From Gigaspora margarita (Eukaryota > Glomeromycota > Glomeromycetes > Diversisporales > Gigasporaceae), in contig WTPW01002103.1 in assembly GCA_009809945.1 (NCBI GenBank), forward strand, positions 3,322 to 67,321: a stretch of DNA of 64,000 nt, given 5' to 3'. Positions 12,101 to 26,100 of this stretch are shown piece after piece. A program made the translations under genes and the position numbers. Each line of letters starts with the position of its first letter. Position 1 is the stretch's first letter. The notes under the pieces were generated by a model. That model did not search any database and was not told the DNA's origin. It worked only from the letters and a program-made list of their open reading frames with translations.

Positions 12101-15100
12101 ATACTTTAAAAAAAGTAATAAAAAAAAAAATATTTTAAAAAAAAGTAAAAAAAAAATGTTATATTTTAAAAAAAAATTAATTTTAAAAAAATATTTTAAA
12201 AAAAATGAAAAAAAAAACAAGTTTCAAAAAAAAAAACTTATATGAAAAAAAACTGTTTAAAAAAAATTATAAAAAAAAGATTATTCTGAAAAAAAAAATT
12301 TTATAGAAAAAAATAATTTAAAAAAAATTAAAAAAAAAATACTTTATGCACAAAAAAACTGATATTAAAAAAAAACTTTTAAAAAAAATATTAAAAAAAA
12401 CTTATAAGATAAAAAAAAAAATTATTTAAAAAAAAATTGTTAAAAAAAAAGCAAAAAAAAAAATCTTTAATTAAAAAAAAATTGATCTAAAAAAAACAAT
12501 TTAAAAAAAATTTAAAAAAAAATAATCTAATTATAAAAAAAATATATCTAAAAAAAAATACTAAAAAAAAATTTCAAAAAAAACTAAAAAATATAAAAAA
12601 AAAAATATCAAAAAAAAAATAATAAAAAAAAAAATAAAAAAAAATATTAATTTTTTAAAAAAATATTATTAGAAAAAAATCAATGAAAAAAAAACAAAAA
12701 AAAAAATGGTCAGATTAAAAAAAAATTATATAAAAAAAAATATACTAAAAAAAATCAAAAAAAAAATGTCATGGGACAAAAAAAAACGATAATTAAAAAA
12801 ATTTTGAAAAAAAAAGTACAAAAAAAAAAAGTAAAATTAAAAAAAATTTTATTAAAAAAAAATATTTTAAAAAAAACTAGAAAAAAAACAGCACCCAAAA
12901 AAAAAAATAGTTATATAAAAAAAAGATAGAAAAAAAAATTAAAAAAAAATAAACAAGCTTTAAAAAAACTTGAACATAAAAAAAATTTTGAAAAAAAACA
13001 AGAAAAAAAAGGCTATGGACAAAAAAAAAATACAACACAAAAAAAAAGTATAAAAAAAAGTAAAAAAAAAATGTAAAGGATTAAAAAAAAACCCACTATA
13101 AAAAAAATGATCAAAAAAAAATATAAAAAAAAGGTTGCAAGTGCAAAAAAAACAAGCTAAAAAAAAATTACTAAAAAAAAAATCTAAAAAAAATGTAACA
13201 GGTAAAAAAAAATATTAGACTAAAAAAATATTGTAAAAAAAATAATAAAAAAAATTTTATTTTAAAAAAAAAAATTAAGGCCAAAAAAAGTATTGAAAAA
13301 AAATGTGAAAAAAAAAAACCACTTAATAAAAAAAATAAATTACAAAAAAAAAATAAAAAAAAAAAAGAAAAAAAAACTTTTGTCAAGAAAAAAAAGAGGT
13401 TATAAAAAAAATTTTCTAAAAAAAAAATAAAAAAAAAAACTATATTTAAAAAAAAAATATGTACTAAAAAAATATTTTAAAAAAAAAAATAAAAAAAATA
13501 GATTTTTTTAAAAAAAAATTTTTGTAAAAAAAAAGATCAAAAAAAAAAATGAAAAAAAAATAATTACTTTGAAAAAAACCTATCATTAAAAAAATCATGA
13601 AAAAAAAAAATGAAAAAAAAATAAATTATTATAAAAAAAAGTATAATAAAAAAAAGTATTTAAAAAAAATATAAAAAAAAAATTATATTTTCTAAAAAAA
13701 ATTAATTAAAAAAAAATATATAAAAAAAAAAACTAAAAAAAATGTTTTTGCAAAAAAAAAAACAAATATTAAAAAAAAATGTAAAAAAAAAGCATAAAAA
13801 AAACTTGTTAAACAAAAAAAAAGTAAATCACAAAAAAATAATTAAAAAAAAAGAAAAAAAAAAAATTTTATTATTGAAAAAAATGATATGATAAAAAAAC
13901 TAAATAAAAAAAATCTTAAAAAAAAATTGATATTCTCAAAAAAAGAAGGTCCAAAAAAAACATATTAAAAAAAATGTCAAAAAAAATATAAATGGTAAAA
14001 AAAAAATAATAATAAAAAAAAGTATTTAAAAAAAATATAAAAAAAAACTATACAGTTAAAAAAAAATAAATGCAAAAAAAAAAGACAAAAAAAAAATATG
14101 AAAAAAAAGAGGTATTGCATAAAAAAAGAGCCAATTAAAAAAATGTTTTAAAAAAAAGATTAAAAAAAATGTGTAACTTCTAAAAAAATCTGTATAAAAA
14201 AAAATAAATAAAAAAAAAAATTAAAAAAAAGCATTTAGGGAAAAAAAAAGATATAAAAAAAAAAATGGAAGAAAAAAAATTTAAAAAAAAAAGAACATGC
14301 ATTAAAAAAAAATAATTTTAAAAAAAAAAGACAAAAAAAAGCATAAAAAAAAGTATTGCATTTAAAAAAAATGCATTTATAAAAAAATAACTGAAAAAAA
14401 AAAAAAAAAAAAAAAATAAGATTTGAAAAAAATATTAAATCAAAAAAAGAATTAAAAAAAAATGTGAAAAAAAAAGAAGTAGATTTAAAAAAAAATGAAT
14501 TAAAAAAAATTGATAAAAAAAAAATATAAAAAAAATTATAAATAATAAAAAAAAAATAATTAAAAAAAAATTTTTTAAAAAAAATAATAAAAAAAATTAT
14601 TAAAATAGAAAAAAATTAATATTAAAAAAAACTTGTAAAAAAAAATTACAAAAAAAAAGTATCTCAAAGAAAAAAAATAATTTATAAAAAAAAGCCACAA
14701 AAAAAACAAAAAAAAAAAAAGCAATACATGAAAAAAATAATCAAAAAAAAAAACAATTTAAAAAAAAAACTAAAAAAAAAAGGTTTGCTTAAAAAAAAAT
14801 ATTATAAAAAAAAAGCATTTAAAAAAAATTTTAAAAAAAATTTTTTATTTTTAAAAAAATTAGAGAACAAAAAAAGGACATAAAAAAAATTAAAAAAAAA
14901 AATATAAAAGCCAAAAAAAATGTTAATTTAAAAAAAAAAATAAAAAAAAAATTTAAAAAAAAAAATTTAGCAAGAAAAAAAAGCAGTTAGAAAAAAATAT
15001 TTAAAAAAAAAATTTAAAAAAAATTATTTATTTTTAAAAAAAACTTTACAAAAAAAAACTACTTAAAAAAAAATTTAAAAAAAAGTACAAATAATGAAAA

Positions 15101-15145
15101 AAATATTAGTAGAAAAAAACCTGGTAAAAAAAAAATGAAAAAAAA

Positions 15146-15650
15146 GGGTTGTTGCACAAAAAAATATTCCTCCAAAAAAACCCTCCAAAAAAAACGGTAA
15201 AAAAAATGTTGGTTCAGAAAAAAAACCGGACACGAAAAAAAGAGTTCAAAAAAAATCCTAAAAAAAATAGCCTCTCAATAAAAAAAGTGACTTTGAAAAA
15301 AAAAATTGAAAAAAAAACTCAAAAAAAATCCCAGGGTTTTAAAAAAAACTACTTGTAAAAAAACTCCACAAAAAAAATCATAAAAAAAAGTGACCATATG
15401 TAAAAAAAGGTACAACTAAAAAAACATGCAAAAAAAAAGCCTAAAAAAAATAGTCCACCTGAAAAAAAAACACCAGCTAAAAAAACTGCAAAAAAAAAAA
15501 GGAAAAAAAAATTCAAAACTCTCAAAAAAATGCTGATATAAAAAAATATAGTAAAAAAAACAACAAAAAAAAACGATTTCGCCGAAAAAAAAAATCGAAC
15601 AAAAAAACTTCTGAAAAAAAACCTCAAAAAAAAACCGCTATGCTAAAAAA
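15146..15650. other. Comb segment with GC- and CpG-containing slots
   Basis: Between the A tracts the slots here contain words such as CCGGACACG, ACGGT and TTTCGCCG, richer in G, C and CpG than slots on either side. This suggests that a different kind of native sequence underlies this stretch, but more than half of it is hidden and I cannot name it. Confidence 0.5.
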
Positions 15651-15732
15651 AAGGAGGATGAAAAAAAATTATTTAAAAAAAATAATAAAAAAAATTATAT
15701 ATACTAAAAAAAAAACAAAAATAAAAAAATAG

Positions 15733-15763
<31 letters not shown>

Positions 15764-18700
15764 TAAAAAAAAAAAGCAATCGAAAAAAAAGCAGATAAAA
15801 AAAAAGAAAAAAAAAAAATAAACTTAAAAAAAAAAGAACTTGAAAAAAAAAGCATGAAAAAAAAAAAAAAAAAAAAATATAGAAGCACTAAAAAAAAATT
15901 GCAGGAAAAAAAGAAAAAAAAAAAAAATTGAAAAAAAATAATACTATAAAAAAAAAAAAATATGGTAAAAAAAATTCTAAAAAAAAAATTAAAAAAAAAA
16001 ATAAATATAAAAAAAAAATTGATATTGAAAAAAAATGCATAAAAAAAAGGAGAAAAAAAATGTTTAAAAAGTAAAAAAATAATCTTTTAAAAAAATAATA
16101 GAAAAAAAAAGTAAAAAAAAATTTGAAAATAGTAAAAAAAATTGCAAACAAAAAAATATAACAAAAAAAATCTTAAAAAAAATATTGATTATTTAAAAAA
16201 ATAATATTTTAAAAAAAACTGTAAAAAAAAATATTAAAAAAAAATTATATTGTTAAAAAAAATCGAATTAAAAAAAAATTAATTAAAAAAAAATATAAAA
16301 AAAAAATTCCTAACCTAAAAAAATTAATTATTAAAAAAAATATGGAAAAAAAACTCTAAAAAAAAATAAATTTTAAAAAAAAAAAAATAGTATAAAAAAA
16401 AGTAACAAAAAAAAATATAAAAAAAAATATGTATATTAAAAAAAATTTTTAAAAAAAAAAATAGTATAAAAAAAAGCTTAAAAAAAAAAAAGTTAGTACA
16501 AAAAAATGTATACTAAAAAAAATTCTGTAAAAAAAAACCTAAAAAAAATCTTTTGTGCTAAAAAAAATATAATTATAAAAAAAACCTGGAAAAAAAAAGT
16601 TAAAAAAAAAGTTCACCTCTAAAAAAAAATATGTATAAAAAAAAATTAAGAAAAAAAATTATAAAAAAAATATTTAAATTAGAAAAAAAGAAGATCTTAA
16701 AAAAACAAAATAAAAAAAAGTTTAAAAAAAAAGTTCTAAACTAAAAAAAAGAAAGTCCTAAAAAAACTTATTAAAAAAAAACATAAAAAAAATATATAGT
16801 TTTTAAAAAAAATGTAACCAAAAAAAATTATACAAAAAAAAGTTTAAAAAAAAAGTTCTACCTGCAAAAAAAATCCCAACTAAAAAAATTTTGGAAAAAA
16901 AAGTATAAAAAAAATACATTTGTAGTAAAAAAATTTCTGTCAAAAAAAACAATCAAAAAAAAAATTAAAAAAAAATATACTTCAATAAAAAAAATCATAA
17001 TATAAAAAAAAGTGAAAAAAAAAATGGTAAAAAAAAAAGTTCATGGATAAAAAAAATACAATTTAAAAAAATAATTAAAAAAAAATAGAAAAAAAAAATT
17101 TGTCACCTGAAAAAAAAGTCCATACAAAAAAAAATACAAAAAAAAAGTGTAAAAAAAAATCTAATAATATAAAAAAAAAATAAAGCAAAAAAACTATTTA
17201 AAAAAAAATTGAAAAAAAAGAAAATTGTCAAAAAAAAACCATTCTTTAAAAAAAGCAAAAAAAAAAAATTTTAAAAAAAATACTATATAGACAAAAAAAG
17301 CACTAACTAAAAAAATAATTTAAAAAAAACCCTAAAAAAAATAAATTTGCATAAAAAAAATTTTGCTTTAAAAAAATATTATAAAAAAAAATTTAAAAAA
17401 AAGTGACAAGCACAAAAAAAATTAATTTTAAAAAAAATAAATAAAAAAAAATTTCAAAAAAAACATTTGCATTTAAAAAAAATAAATACTAAAAAAAAAT
17501 ATTAAAAAAAAACTATAAAAAAAAAAATTCTATATAAAAAAAATAAATTTTGAAAAAAATTGTATAAAAAAAATAAAAAAAAAAAATTAATTAAATAAAA
17601 AAAACTGTAATATAAAAAAATTAATTAAAAAAAAGCAAAAAAAAAATTGCTATGATTTAAAAAAATAATATTTTAAAAAAATTTAGTAAAAAAAATAAAA
17701 AAAAAAAACAATGAATACAAAAAAAAAAGTTCTAAAAAAAAATAGTTTAAAAAAAACATTAAAAAAAATAAATTACAACAAAAAAAAACTTTTTATAAAA
17801 AAATTGTCCAAAAAAAAACAAAAAAAAAAAGAAATATTTTTAAAAAAATAGTCTAAAAAAAAAATCAAAAAAAAAAAAAACAAAAAAAAATTTGGATTTT
17901 CTAAAAAAAACAATACCAAAAAAAAATTAAAAAAAAAAAATACAAAAAAAATTTGATTAAAAAAAAAAAAGATTTTTCAAAAAAAACCTTTGAAAAAAAA
18001 AATAAAAAAAAAATAAAAATCAAAAAAAAAAAATACACTAAAAAAAAAACCATAAAAAAAAAAAAAAAAAAAACTAAAATTTTATAAAAAAAAATTTTGT
18101 AAAAAAAAAATATTAAAAAAAACTTGAAAAAAAATTTCTAAGCTAAAAAAAAAATTTAAGTTAAAAAAAGTTTTTAAAAAAAAAAATAAAAAAAATAATT
18201 TTAATTTAAAAAAAAATATTTAAAAAAAAATTCAACAAAAAAAAAAATAAAAAAAAAAAAATTTTTTAAAAAAAACCAAATTTTAAAAAAATTTCGAAAA
18301 AAAAAAAGGAAAAAAAATACTAATTAAAAAAAAAAATTTATTTATAAAAAAAAAAAATAAAAAAAATTAAAAAAAAAAATTAAAACTAATAAAAAAATTT
18401 GTATTAAAAAAAAAGGGTAAAAAAAAAATTAAAAAAAAATGTCAAATAGTAAAAAAAAAATTTATACAAAAAAATTTTTTAAAAAAAAAAAGAAAAAAAA
18501 AAATATTACTATAAAAAAATCTTATTTTAAAAAAATATTGTAAAAAAAATTTTAAAAAAAATTAAATTTTGCCAAAAAAAGATCAGACAAAAAAAATTTA
18601 AAAAAAAAAACGACAAAAAAAACTGCTATAATTTAAAAAAAAAGGTATAAAAAAAAATGAGTAAAAAAAAAAAATAAAAAAAAAAATATAGCAGTAAAAA

Positions 18701-20139
18701 AAGTTTGAGTTAAAAAAAAAGAATAAAAAAAAACTAAAAAAAAAATAAATTAAATAAAAAAAAAATATATATAAAAAAACTGTATAAAAAAAATGCTAAA
18801 AAAAATTAATGAATAAAAAAAAAATATTGTAATAAAAAAAATATAAAAAAAAAAATACAAAAAAAAACATACAATAGTAAAAAAAATAACAAGAAAAAAA
18901 ATACATCAAAAAAAAGCAAAAAAAAAAATACAAGATTAAAAAAAAACACATATAAAAAAAAATAACTTAAAAAAAATTATAAAAAAAAATGCAAGTTATA
19001 AAAAAAAATAATTTAAAAAAAAAAGTTATAAAAAAAAATAAAAAAAAAATAGTATAGACTAAAAAAAATTCTCAATTAAAAAAAGCACCTAAAAAAAAGA
19101 TGAAAAAAAATGCATCTGAATCAAAAAAAGTTGGATTAAAAAAAATCAATTAAAAAAAAAGGTAAAAAAAAATTTTACTAATAAAAAAAATCTGTTCATA
19201 AAAAAAGATACCAAAAAAAAAATTAAAAAAAAGAAGCTGCTAACAAAAAAAGCTAAATACAAAAAAAGATCCGAAAAAAAAAAACAAAAAAAAAGGGGAT
19301 TGTCCAAAAAAATCAAAGAGTAAAAAAATATGATAAAAAAAAGCACAAAAAAAATCAGATGACTACAAAAAAAATAAAGATCAAAAAAAATATTTAAAAA
19401 AAAAACTAAAAAAAATTATTAAAATTTAAAAAAATAAAGACCAAAAAAAATTGATTAAAAAAAATATAAAAAAAAAATTAGACAATCAAAAAAAATTTAA
19501 TTTGAAAAAAATAATAGAAAAAAAATCATAAAAAAAAATTATAGAAGGTAAAAAAATGCTTAACAAAAAAAAAAAAAAAAAAAAAAGTAAAAAAAAAAGT
19601 TCCATTAATTAAAAAAAATAATTTTGAAAAAAAAAGTCTAAAAAAAATGATAAAAAAAAATCATAGTTTTAAAAAAAAAATATTAATAAAAAAAAAATTT
19701 AAAAAAAAGATTAAAAAAAATAGTAAGCAAGAAAAAAAACTGCATTTAAAAAAAATATTATAAAAAAAACAGAAAAAAAAATAGTAATGTTCGAAAAAAA
19801 TTTCACTATAAAAAAACTTAGAAAAAAAAATGTCAAAAAAAAATTATCAAAATTAAAAAAAATTTTTAGTAAAAAAAATATAAAAAAAAAAATTTAAAAA
19901 AAAGCCAATATATTAAAAAAAAATAATCTTGAAAAAAAGAAAATAAAAAAAACAAAAAAAAAAATTGGAAATTGCTAAAAAAAATCACAAAAAAAAAAAT
20001 AAGTAAAAAAAAATTATAAAAAAAACTACATAAAATAAAAAAAACTGCTAAATAAAAAAAATGTACAAAAAAAAATTTAAAAAAAAGAATGTAAAAGAAA
20101 AAAAATACTAATTGAAAAAAATTATGTAAAAAAAACGTT

Positions 20140-23100
20140 AAAAAAAATGCGTGACAACGAAAAAAAGCTATCTAGAAAAAAATATCACAAAAAAAATGGT
20201 AAAAAAAACGTAATATTACAAAAAAAACCGTTCCTGAAAAAAATAAATAAAAAAAAATATAAAAAAAAATTTTTTTTATGTAAAAAAAGGGAAGGGGAAA
20301 AAAAGCAATTAAAAAAAATTCTAAAAAAAAAAAATGGCAGCTAAAAAAACAGCTGCTGAAAAAAACCTCCTAAAAAAAAGTGGAAAAAAAATTCCAGCCC
20401 TTGAAAAAAATTACCATACAAAAAAAGTGATTAAAAAAAAGTGCAAAAAAAAATTTGGATTTCCAAAAAAATCTTGTGCCAAAAAAACGATTTAAAAAAA
20501 ATCCCAAAAAAAACTGCCTCGGGCAAAAAAAAGCCCGGCCCAAAAAAATGCCCCAAAAAAAACCGTAAAAAAAATCTGTTGACTGCAAAAAAAGCCGTAT
20601 GCAAAAAAACTCGAAAAAAAAAAAAACAAAAAAAATAATTCTTCAAAAAAAAAATTATATGCGAAAAAAATATAAAAAAAAAAATATGAAAAAAAAATCT
20701 TTCGAGGCAAAAAAATTGATTTGCAAAAAAATTAACAAAAAAAAACAAGAAAAAAAAATTATGAAAAATAAAAAAATACTCAGAAAAAAAAACATTTTAA
20801 AAAAAATGGAAAAAAAAAACGCTTTGCGTAAAAAAAAAAAATTCCTAAAAAAATTTTTGAAAAAAAAAAGTAAAAAAAAAATTTGGAAAATAAAAAAAAC
20901 AATTCCTAAAAAAATCTCACAAAAAAAATGCTAAAAAAAAAGTGGGGTGCCGAAAAAAATCACGAGGTAAAAAAAAATTTTAAAAAAAATTGAAAAAAAA
21001 AGTTTAGCAAACTAAAAAAAAGAGCAAGTAAAAAAATCTTGGAAAAAAAATATTAAAAAAAAGAGAACCTCTTCAAAAAAATTAGAATCAAAAAAAAGAT
21101 TGTAAAAAAAAGTAGAAAAAAAATGGTGTTGACTCAAAAAAATAATTTGTTAAAAAAAATTGAGAAAAAAAATCATAAAAAAAAGATTTGCAGGATAAAA
21201 AAACCAACATGTAAAAAAAAAAGTTAAAAAAAATGAGAAAAAAAACCTTCTATAGGCAAAAAAATATTTCCTTAAAAAAAGTGAATAAAAAAAAATTCAA
21301 AAAAAACAAAGGAAGAGAAAAAAAATCTTCCGCTAAAAAAATCCCAGAAAAAAAATCCAAAAAAAAAAACGTCAGATCTAAAAAAACGTTTATATAAAAA
21401 AATAATAAAAAAAAAAGATTAAAAAAAAGCCGACATTCCAAAAAAAATTGAGTTTGAAAAAAAAGATTTAAAAAAAACTGCAAAAAAAATCCGAAATCTG
21501 TAAAAAAAGGTTGCCTTAAAAAAATTAAGAAAAAAAAAGAATAAAAAAAAATTAAAATAATAAAAAAAAACTGTATTAAAAAAAAAATATGAAAAAAAAT
21601 CCAAAAAAAAATAAAATATACATAAAAAAATATTTACTAAAAAAAAATGAATAAAAAAAATATCAAAAAAAAATAAAAGTCCATAAAAAAATTCTTTGGC
21701 AAAAAAAAGTTTAAAAAAAAATTGTAAAAAAAAAGAATTTTTCATAAAAAAATCTTGTAAAAAAAAAACGTTAGAAAAAAAAAAAAAAAAAAAAAATATC
21801 CATTGTAAAAAAAATATTCGATAAAAAAAATATTTAAAAAAAATATTAAAAAAAATTTTCTAAAAATAAAAAAATACTTGTTTAAAAAAAGTGACTAAAA
21901 AAAATTAAAAAAAAAATTAGTGATTAGAAAAAAAACATAATAGTAAAAAAAAAATGCAAAAAAAAATTAAAAAAAAATAGGATGTCATTAAAAAAATATT
22001 ACAATAAAAAAAACCTCAAAAAAAAAATCTAAAAAAAACCTTTCGTCGGCAAAAAAATCAACTTTAAAAAAAATAAGAGAAAAAAAAAATTAAAAAAAAC
22101 TCCGTTCGTATAAAAAAACATTTCCAAAAAAAAAAACGCCAAAAAAAATAAGAAAAAAAAATTTATTAAATTAAAAAAAATTAATATAAAAAAAAGAAAT
22201 AAAAAAAAAAAGCAAAAAAAATCGCATATTTGCAAAAAAATTTATTTGTAAAAAAAATCTTGAAAAAAAAACAAAAAAAAAAATATATTTTAAAAAAAAA
22301 ACTGTATCGCAAAAAAATACGTAAAAAAAAAACTTAAAAAAAAGGGTAATACAAAAAAAAAAAGAGGAAATAAAAAAACGGTGAAAAAAAAATTTGAAAA
22401 AAAAGGATCAGCCCGAAAAAAAATCCGAAAGGAAAAAAAGCGAAAAAAAAAAAAAACAAAAAAAAAAATCGACCTTAAAAAAAAAATTAAAAAAAAAAAA
22501 AATGAAAAAAAAAATATAAAAAAAAAAATTTATTTCTAAAAAAAACAACGTTATAAAAAAAAACCCTAAAAAAAAATTTAAAAAAAATACTCACGCAAAA
22601 AAAAAAACACTAGCTAAAAAAACAGATTAAAAAAAACGCAAAAAAAAAGCATATTTACCTAAAAAAACGATTTGCAAAAAAAAAAGATGAAAAAAAAGCG
22701 TAAAAAAAAATCAAAATTTTAAAAAAAATACAGCAATAAAAAAATGTTAAAAAAAAAAAATCAAAAAAAAAAATATATTATTAAAAAAAACGTATGTAAA
22801 AAAAATGAAAAAAAAAAAATTTAAAAAAAAATCTCCTTTCCTCAAAAAAAGGCCTCCCCAAAAAAATAAGTGAAAAAAAAAATAAAAAAAAAATCTTGAA
22901 GATTAAAAAAAGTCACGTGGAAAAAAACGTACCAAAAAAAATAATAAAAAAAATAATACAATATTAAAAAAATGACCACTTAAAAAAAGAAAGGAAAAAA
23001 AAAGAAAAAAAAAATTCGAATGGCCTAAAAAAAAGAACGGCAAAAAAAAATTAGAAAAAAAAAATCCAAAAAAAAACACGCATGCGCAAAAAAACATGCA

Positions 23101-26100
23101 CACAAAAAAAACCTCTAAAAAAAATTATAAAAAAAAAGAAGTTTAATGAAAAAAACTTTCATACAAAAAAATAATGAAAAAAAAATAAGAAAAAAAAAAA
23201 TTCAAGTTTAAAAAAATCATTTTGTAAAAAAACTATTAAAAAAAAATAAAAAAAAAAATACGTCCTCGACAAAAAAATAAAAATTTAAAAAAATCGATAA
23301 AAAAAAATTACAAAAAAAACCAACTTTAACAAAAAAAAAATATAGTGAAAAAAACTAGCAAAAAAAAAAAGCAAAAAAAAAAATAATAAAATAAAAAAAT
23401 GTTTCTTCAAAAAAATTAGAGAAAAAAAAGTGAAAAAAAAAATTATTAATTATAAAAAAAAAGGAAGTTAAAAAAAATCTGAAAAAAAAATTGTAAAAAA
23501 AAGTATGTTGATGAAAAAAAAGGTGTACACAAAAAAAGGATGTAAAAAAAACTCGAAAAAAAATTTAATTTTATTAAAAAAAAAAAATTGTAAAAAAATC
23601 TCGTAAAAAAAATCTTAAAAAAAATCGTCAAGCCAAAAAAAAATTTTGCCACAAAAAAAAGTTGCAAAAAAAAGTTTAAAAAAAACCTTGTTCAGGCAAA
23701 AAAAGGCTAATTTAAAAAAACAATCAAAAAAAAATTTAAAAAAAAATGGACTTTTTCCAAAAAAAATTTCTAAAAAAAAAACAGTATAAAAAAAATCACA
23801 AAAAAAAGCTTTTTTTCCAAAAAAAATCTCAGACAAAAAAAATCCAAAAAAAAAAATATCAAAAAAAAGTGCAAACGATCAAAAAAATAAAACTTCAAAA
23901 AAAATGTATAAAAAAAAGCCAAAAAAAAATCTTTTTTGTTTAAAAAAAGACGATATTAAAAAAACCAAATAAAAAAAATAAGAAAAAAAAAAATTTCGGT
24001 TAAAAAAAATGTTTCCAGAAAAAAAATCTCTAAAAAAAAATTCAAAAAAAAGGATTGATTCAAAAAAAAAAGCGATGTAAAAAAAAAGATTCAAAAAAAA
24101 ATTCAAAAAAAATTGTGCTACGAAAAAAAAATTGTCACGCAAAAAAACTTTATAAAAAAAATCCAAAAAAAAAATATAATCTTTAAAAAAAACATCTTTC
24201 GAAAAAAAATAACAAAAAAAAAATGAAAAAAAAACGTATCTGATCTAAAAAAATTTTTTAAGAAAAAAAGTTATTAAAAAAAATTTTAAAAAAAAAATAT
24301 GAAATATAAAAAAAACTTTATTAAAAAAAACTTAATAAAAAAAACATTAAAAAAAAGACAAATCCTTGAAAAAAATTATTTGAAAAAAAAATCAATTAAA
24401 AAAAAACAGAAAAAAAAAAACCTCCATTTAAAAAAAACCAATATGAAAAAAACACACAAAAAAAAACACCAAAAAAAATCTTCTGAATATAAAAAAATTC
24501 GTTATAAAAAAAACATGATAAAAAAAAATTTAAAAAAAATAATATTTTTTTAAAAAAATCTTCAATGAAAAAAAATGAAGAAAAAAAAATTTAAAAAAAA
24601 CCCCCTTCAATTAAAAAAAAATGATTTGAAAAAAAAATGTCAAAAAAAACACCAAAAAAAATTCGATAACAATAAAAAAATTGTAAAATAAAAAAAACAC
24701 TGAAAAAAAACGCAAAAAAAAAAAAATATTTAAAAAAAAAATTTTCATCCAAAAAAATTCCTCAAAAAAAAAAATAAAAAAAATCAACATTCTCTAAAAA
24801 AACACTATGCCAAAAAAAAGCAGAAAAAAAAAAATCAAAAAAAACCTTAACCACATAAAAAAAAACTCCAATAAAAAAATCATAAAAAAAAAAAACCAAA
24901 AAAAATCCTCCAGCGTGAAAAAAATCTGCAGATAAAAAAAAATAAAAAAAAAAATTATAAAAAAAATTTTCAATTCCAAAAAAAATTTCATAACAAAAAA
25001 AAACACTAAAAAAAACACTAAAAAAAACCATCTTTGCAGAAAAAAAATAATAAATAAAAAAAATATGTAAAAAAAATTCAAAAAAAAATCCATTTCGATA
25101 AAAAAAACCAACCATAAAAAAAACACAAGAAAAAAAAATNTAAAAAAAATTTTGATAATNAAAAAAAACTNTATGNTAAAAAAATTCAACAAAAAAAACA
25201 TTAAAAAAAAAATATCCAATACAAAAAAATCCATCAGCAAAAAAAATCTCTAAAAAAAATTTAAAAAAAAAAAATGCCTCATAAAAAAAATTTTCTATTA
25301 AAAAAACATTAAAAAAAAAATATCAAAAAAAAAACATTCCACTAAAAAAAACCATCTCTGAAAAAAAATGATAAAAAAAAAATGAAAAAAAAATATCCTT
25401 TTCAAAAAAAAACCCGTATTGAAAAAAATATCCAAAAAAAAAAGAGAAAAAAAAAGTCGATGAACCAAAAAAATATGATTCAAAAAAAATTTTAGAAAAA
25501 AAAAAAAAAAAAAAAGAATTAGTAGTTAAAAAAAGGTGTCCTAAAAAAAATTCAGAAAAAAAAAATTTAAAAAAAAAGTAAATTCAATAAAAAAACTCTG
25601 TTAGAAAAAAATGCAAGAAAAAAAATAACAAAAAAAAAAAAATTCTTTGAAAAAAAGACATCATTAAAAAAAACGTCCAAAAAAAATACAAAAAAAAATA
25701 TGTGAACGATAAAAAAAATAGTTTTTAAAAAAAATTTGAAAAAAAAAATGTAAAAAAAATTTTATGAATAAAAAAAAATTACTCTCTAAAAAAAAAAGCA
25801 AAAAAAAAAAAGAAAAAAAAGTAAAAGATTTAAAAAAAATTATATAAAAAAAAAATATACTAAAAAAAATGAAAAAAAAAAATTTGGCATATCAAAAAAA
25901 TCAACTTTTAAAAAAATAATCTAAAAAAAAATTCAAAAAAAAACTACATGCTCAAAAAAAAAGTCTTTAAAAAAAAATTGCATAAAAAAAACAGAAAAAA
26001 AAAGCGAAAGTTCATAAAAAAATGCTTGAAGAAAAAAAAGGGATAAAAAAAATATAAAAAAAAAAAACAATTTAAAAAAAAAACTTTGCTTTAAAAAAAA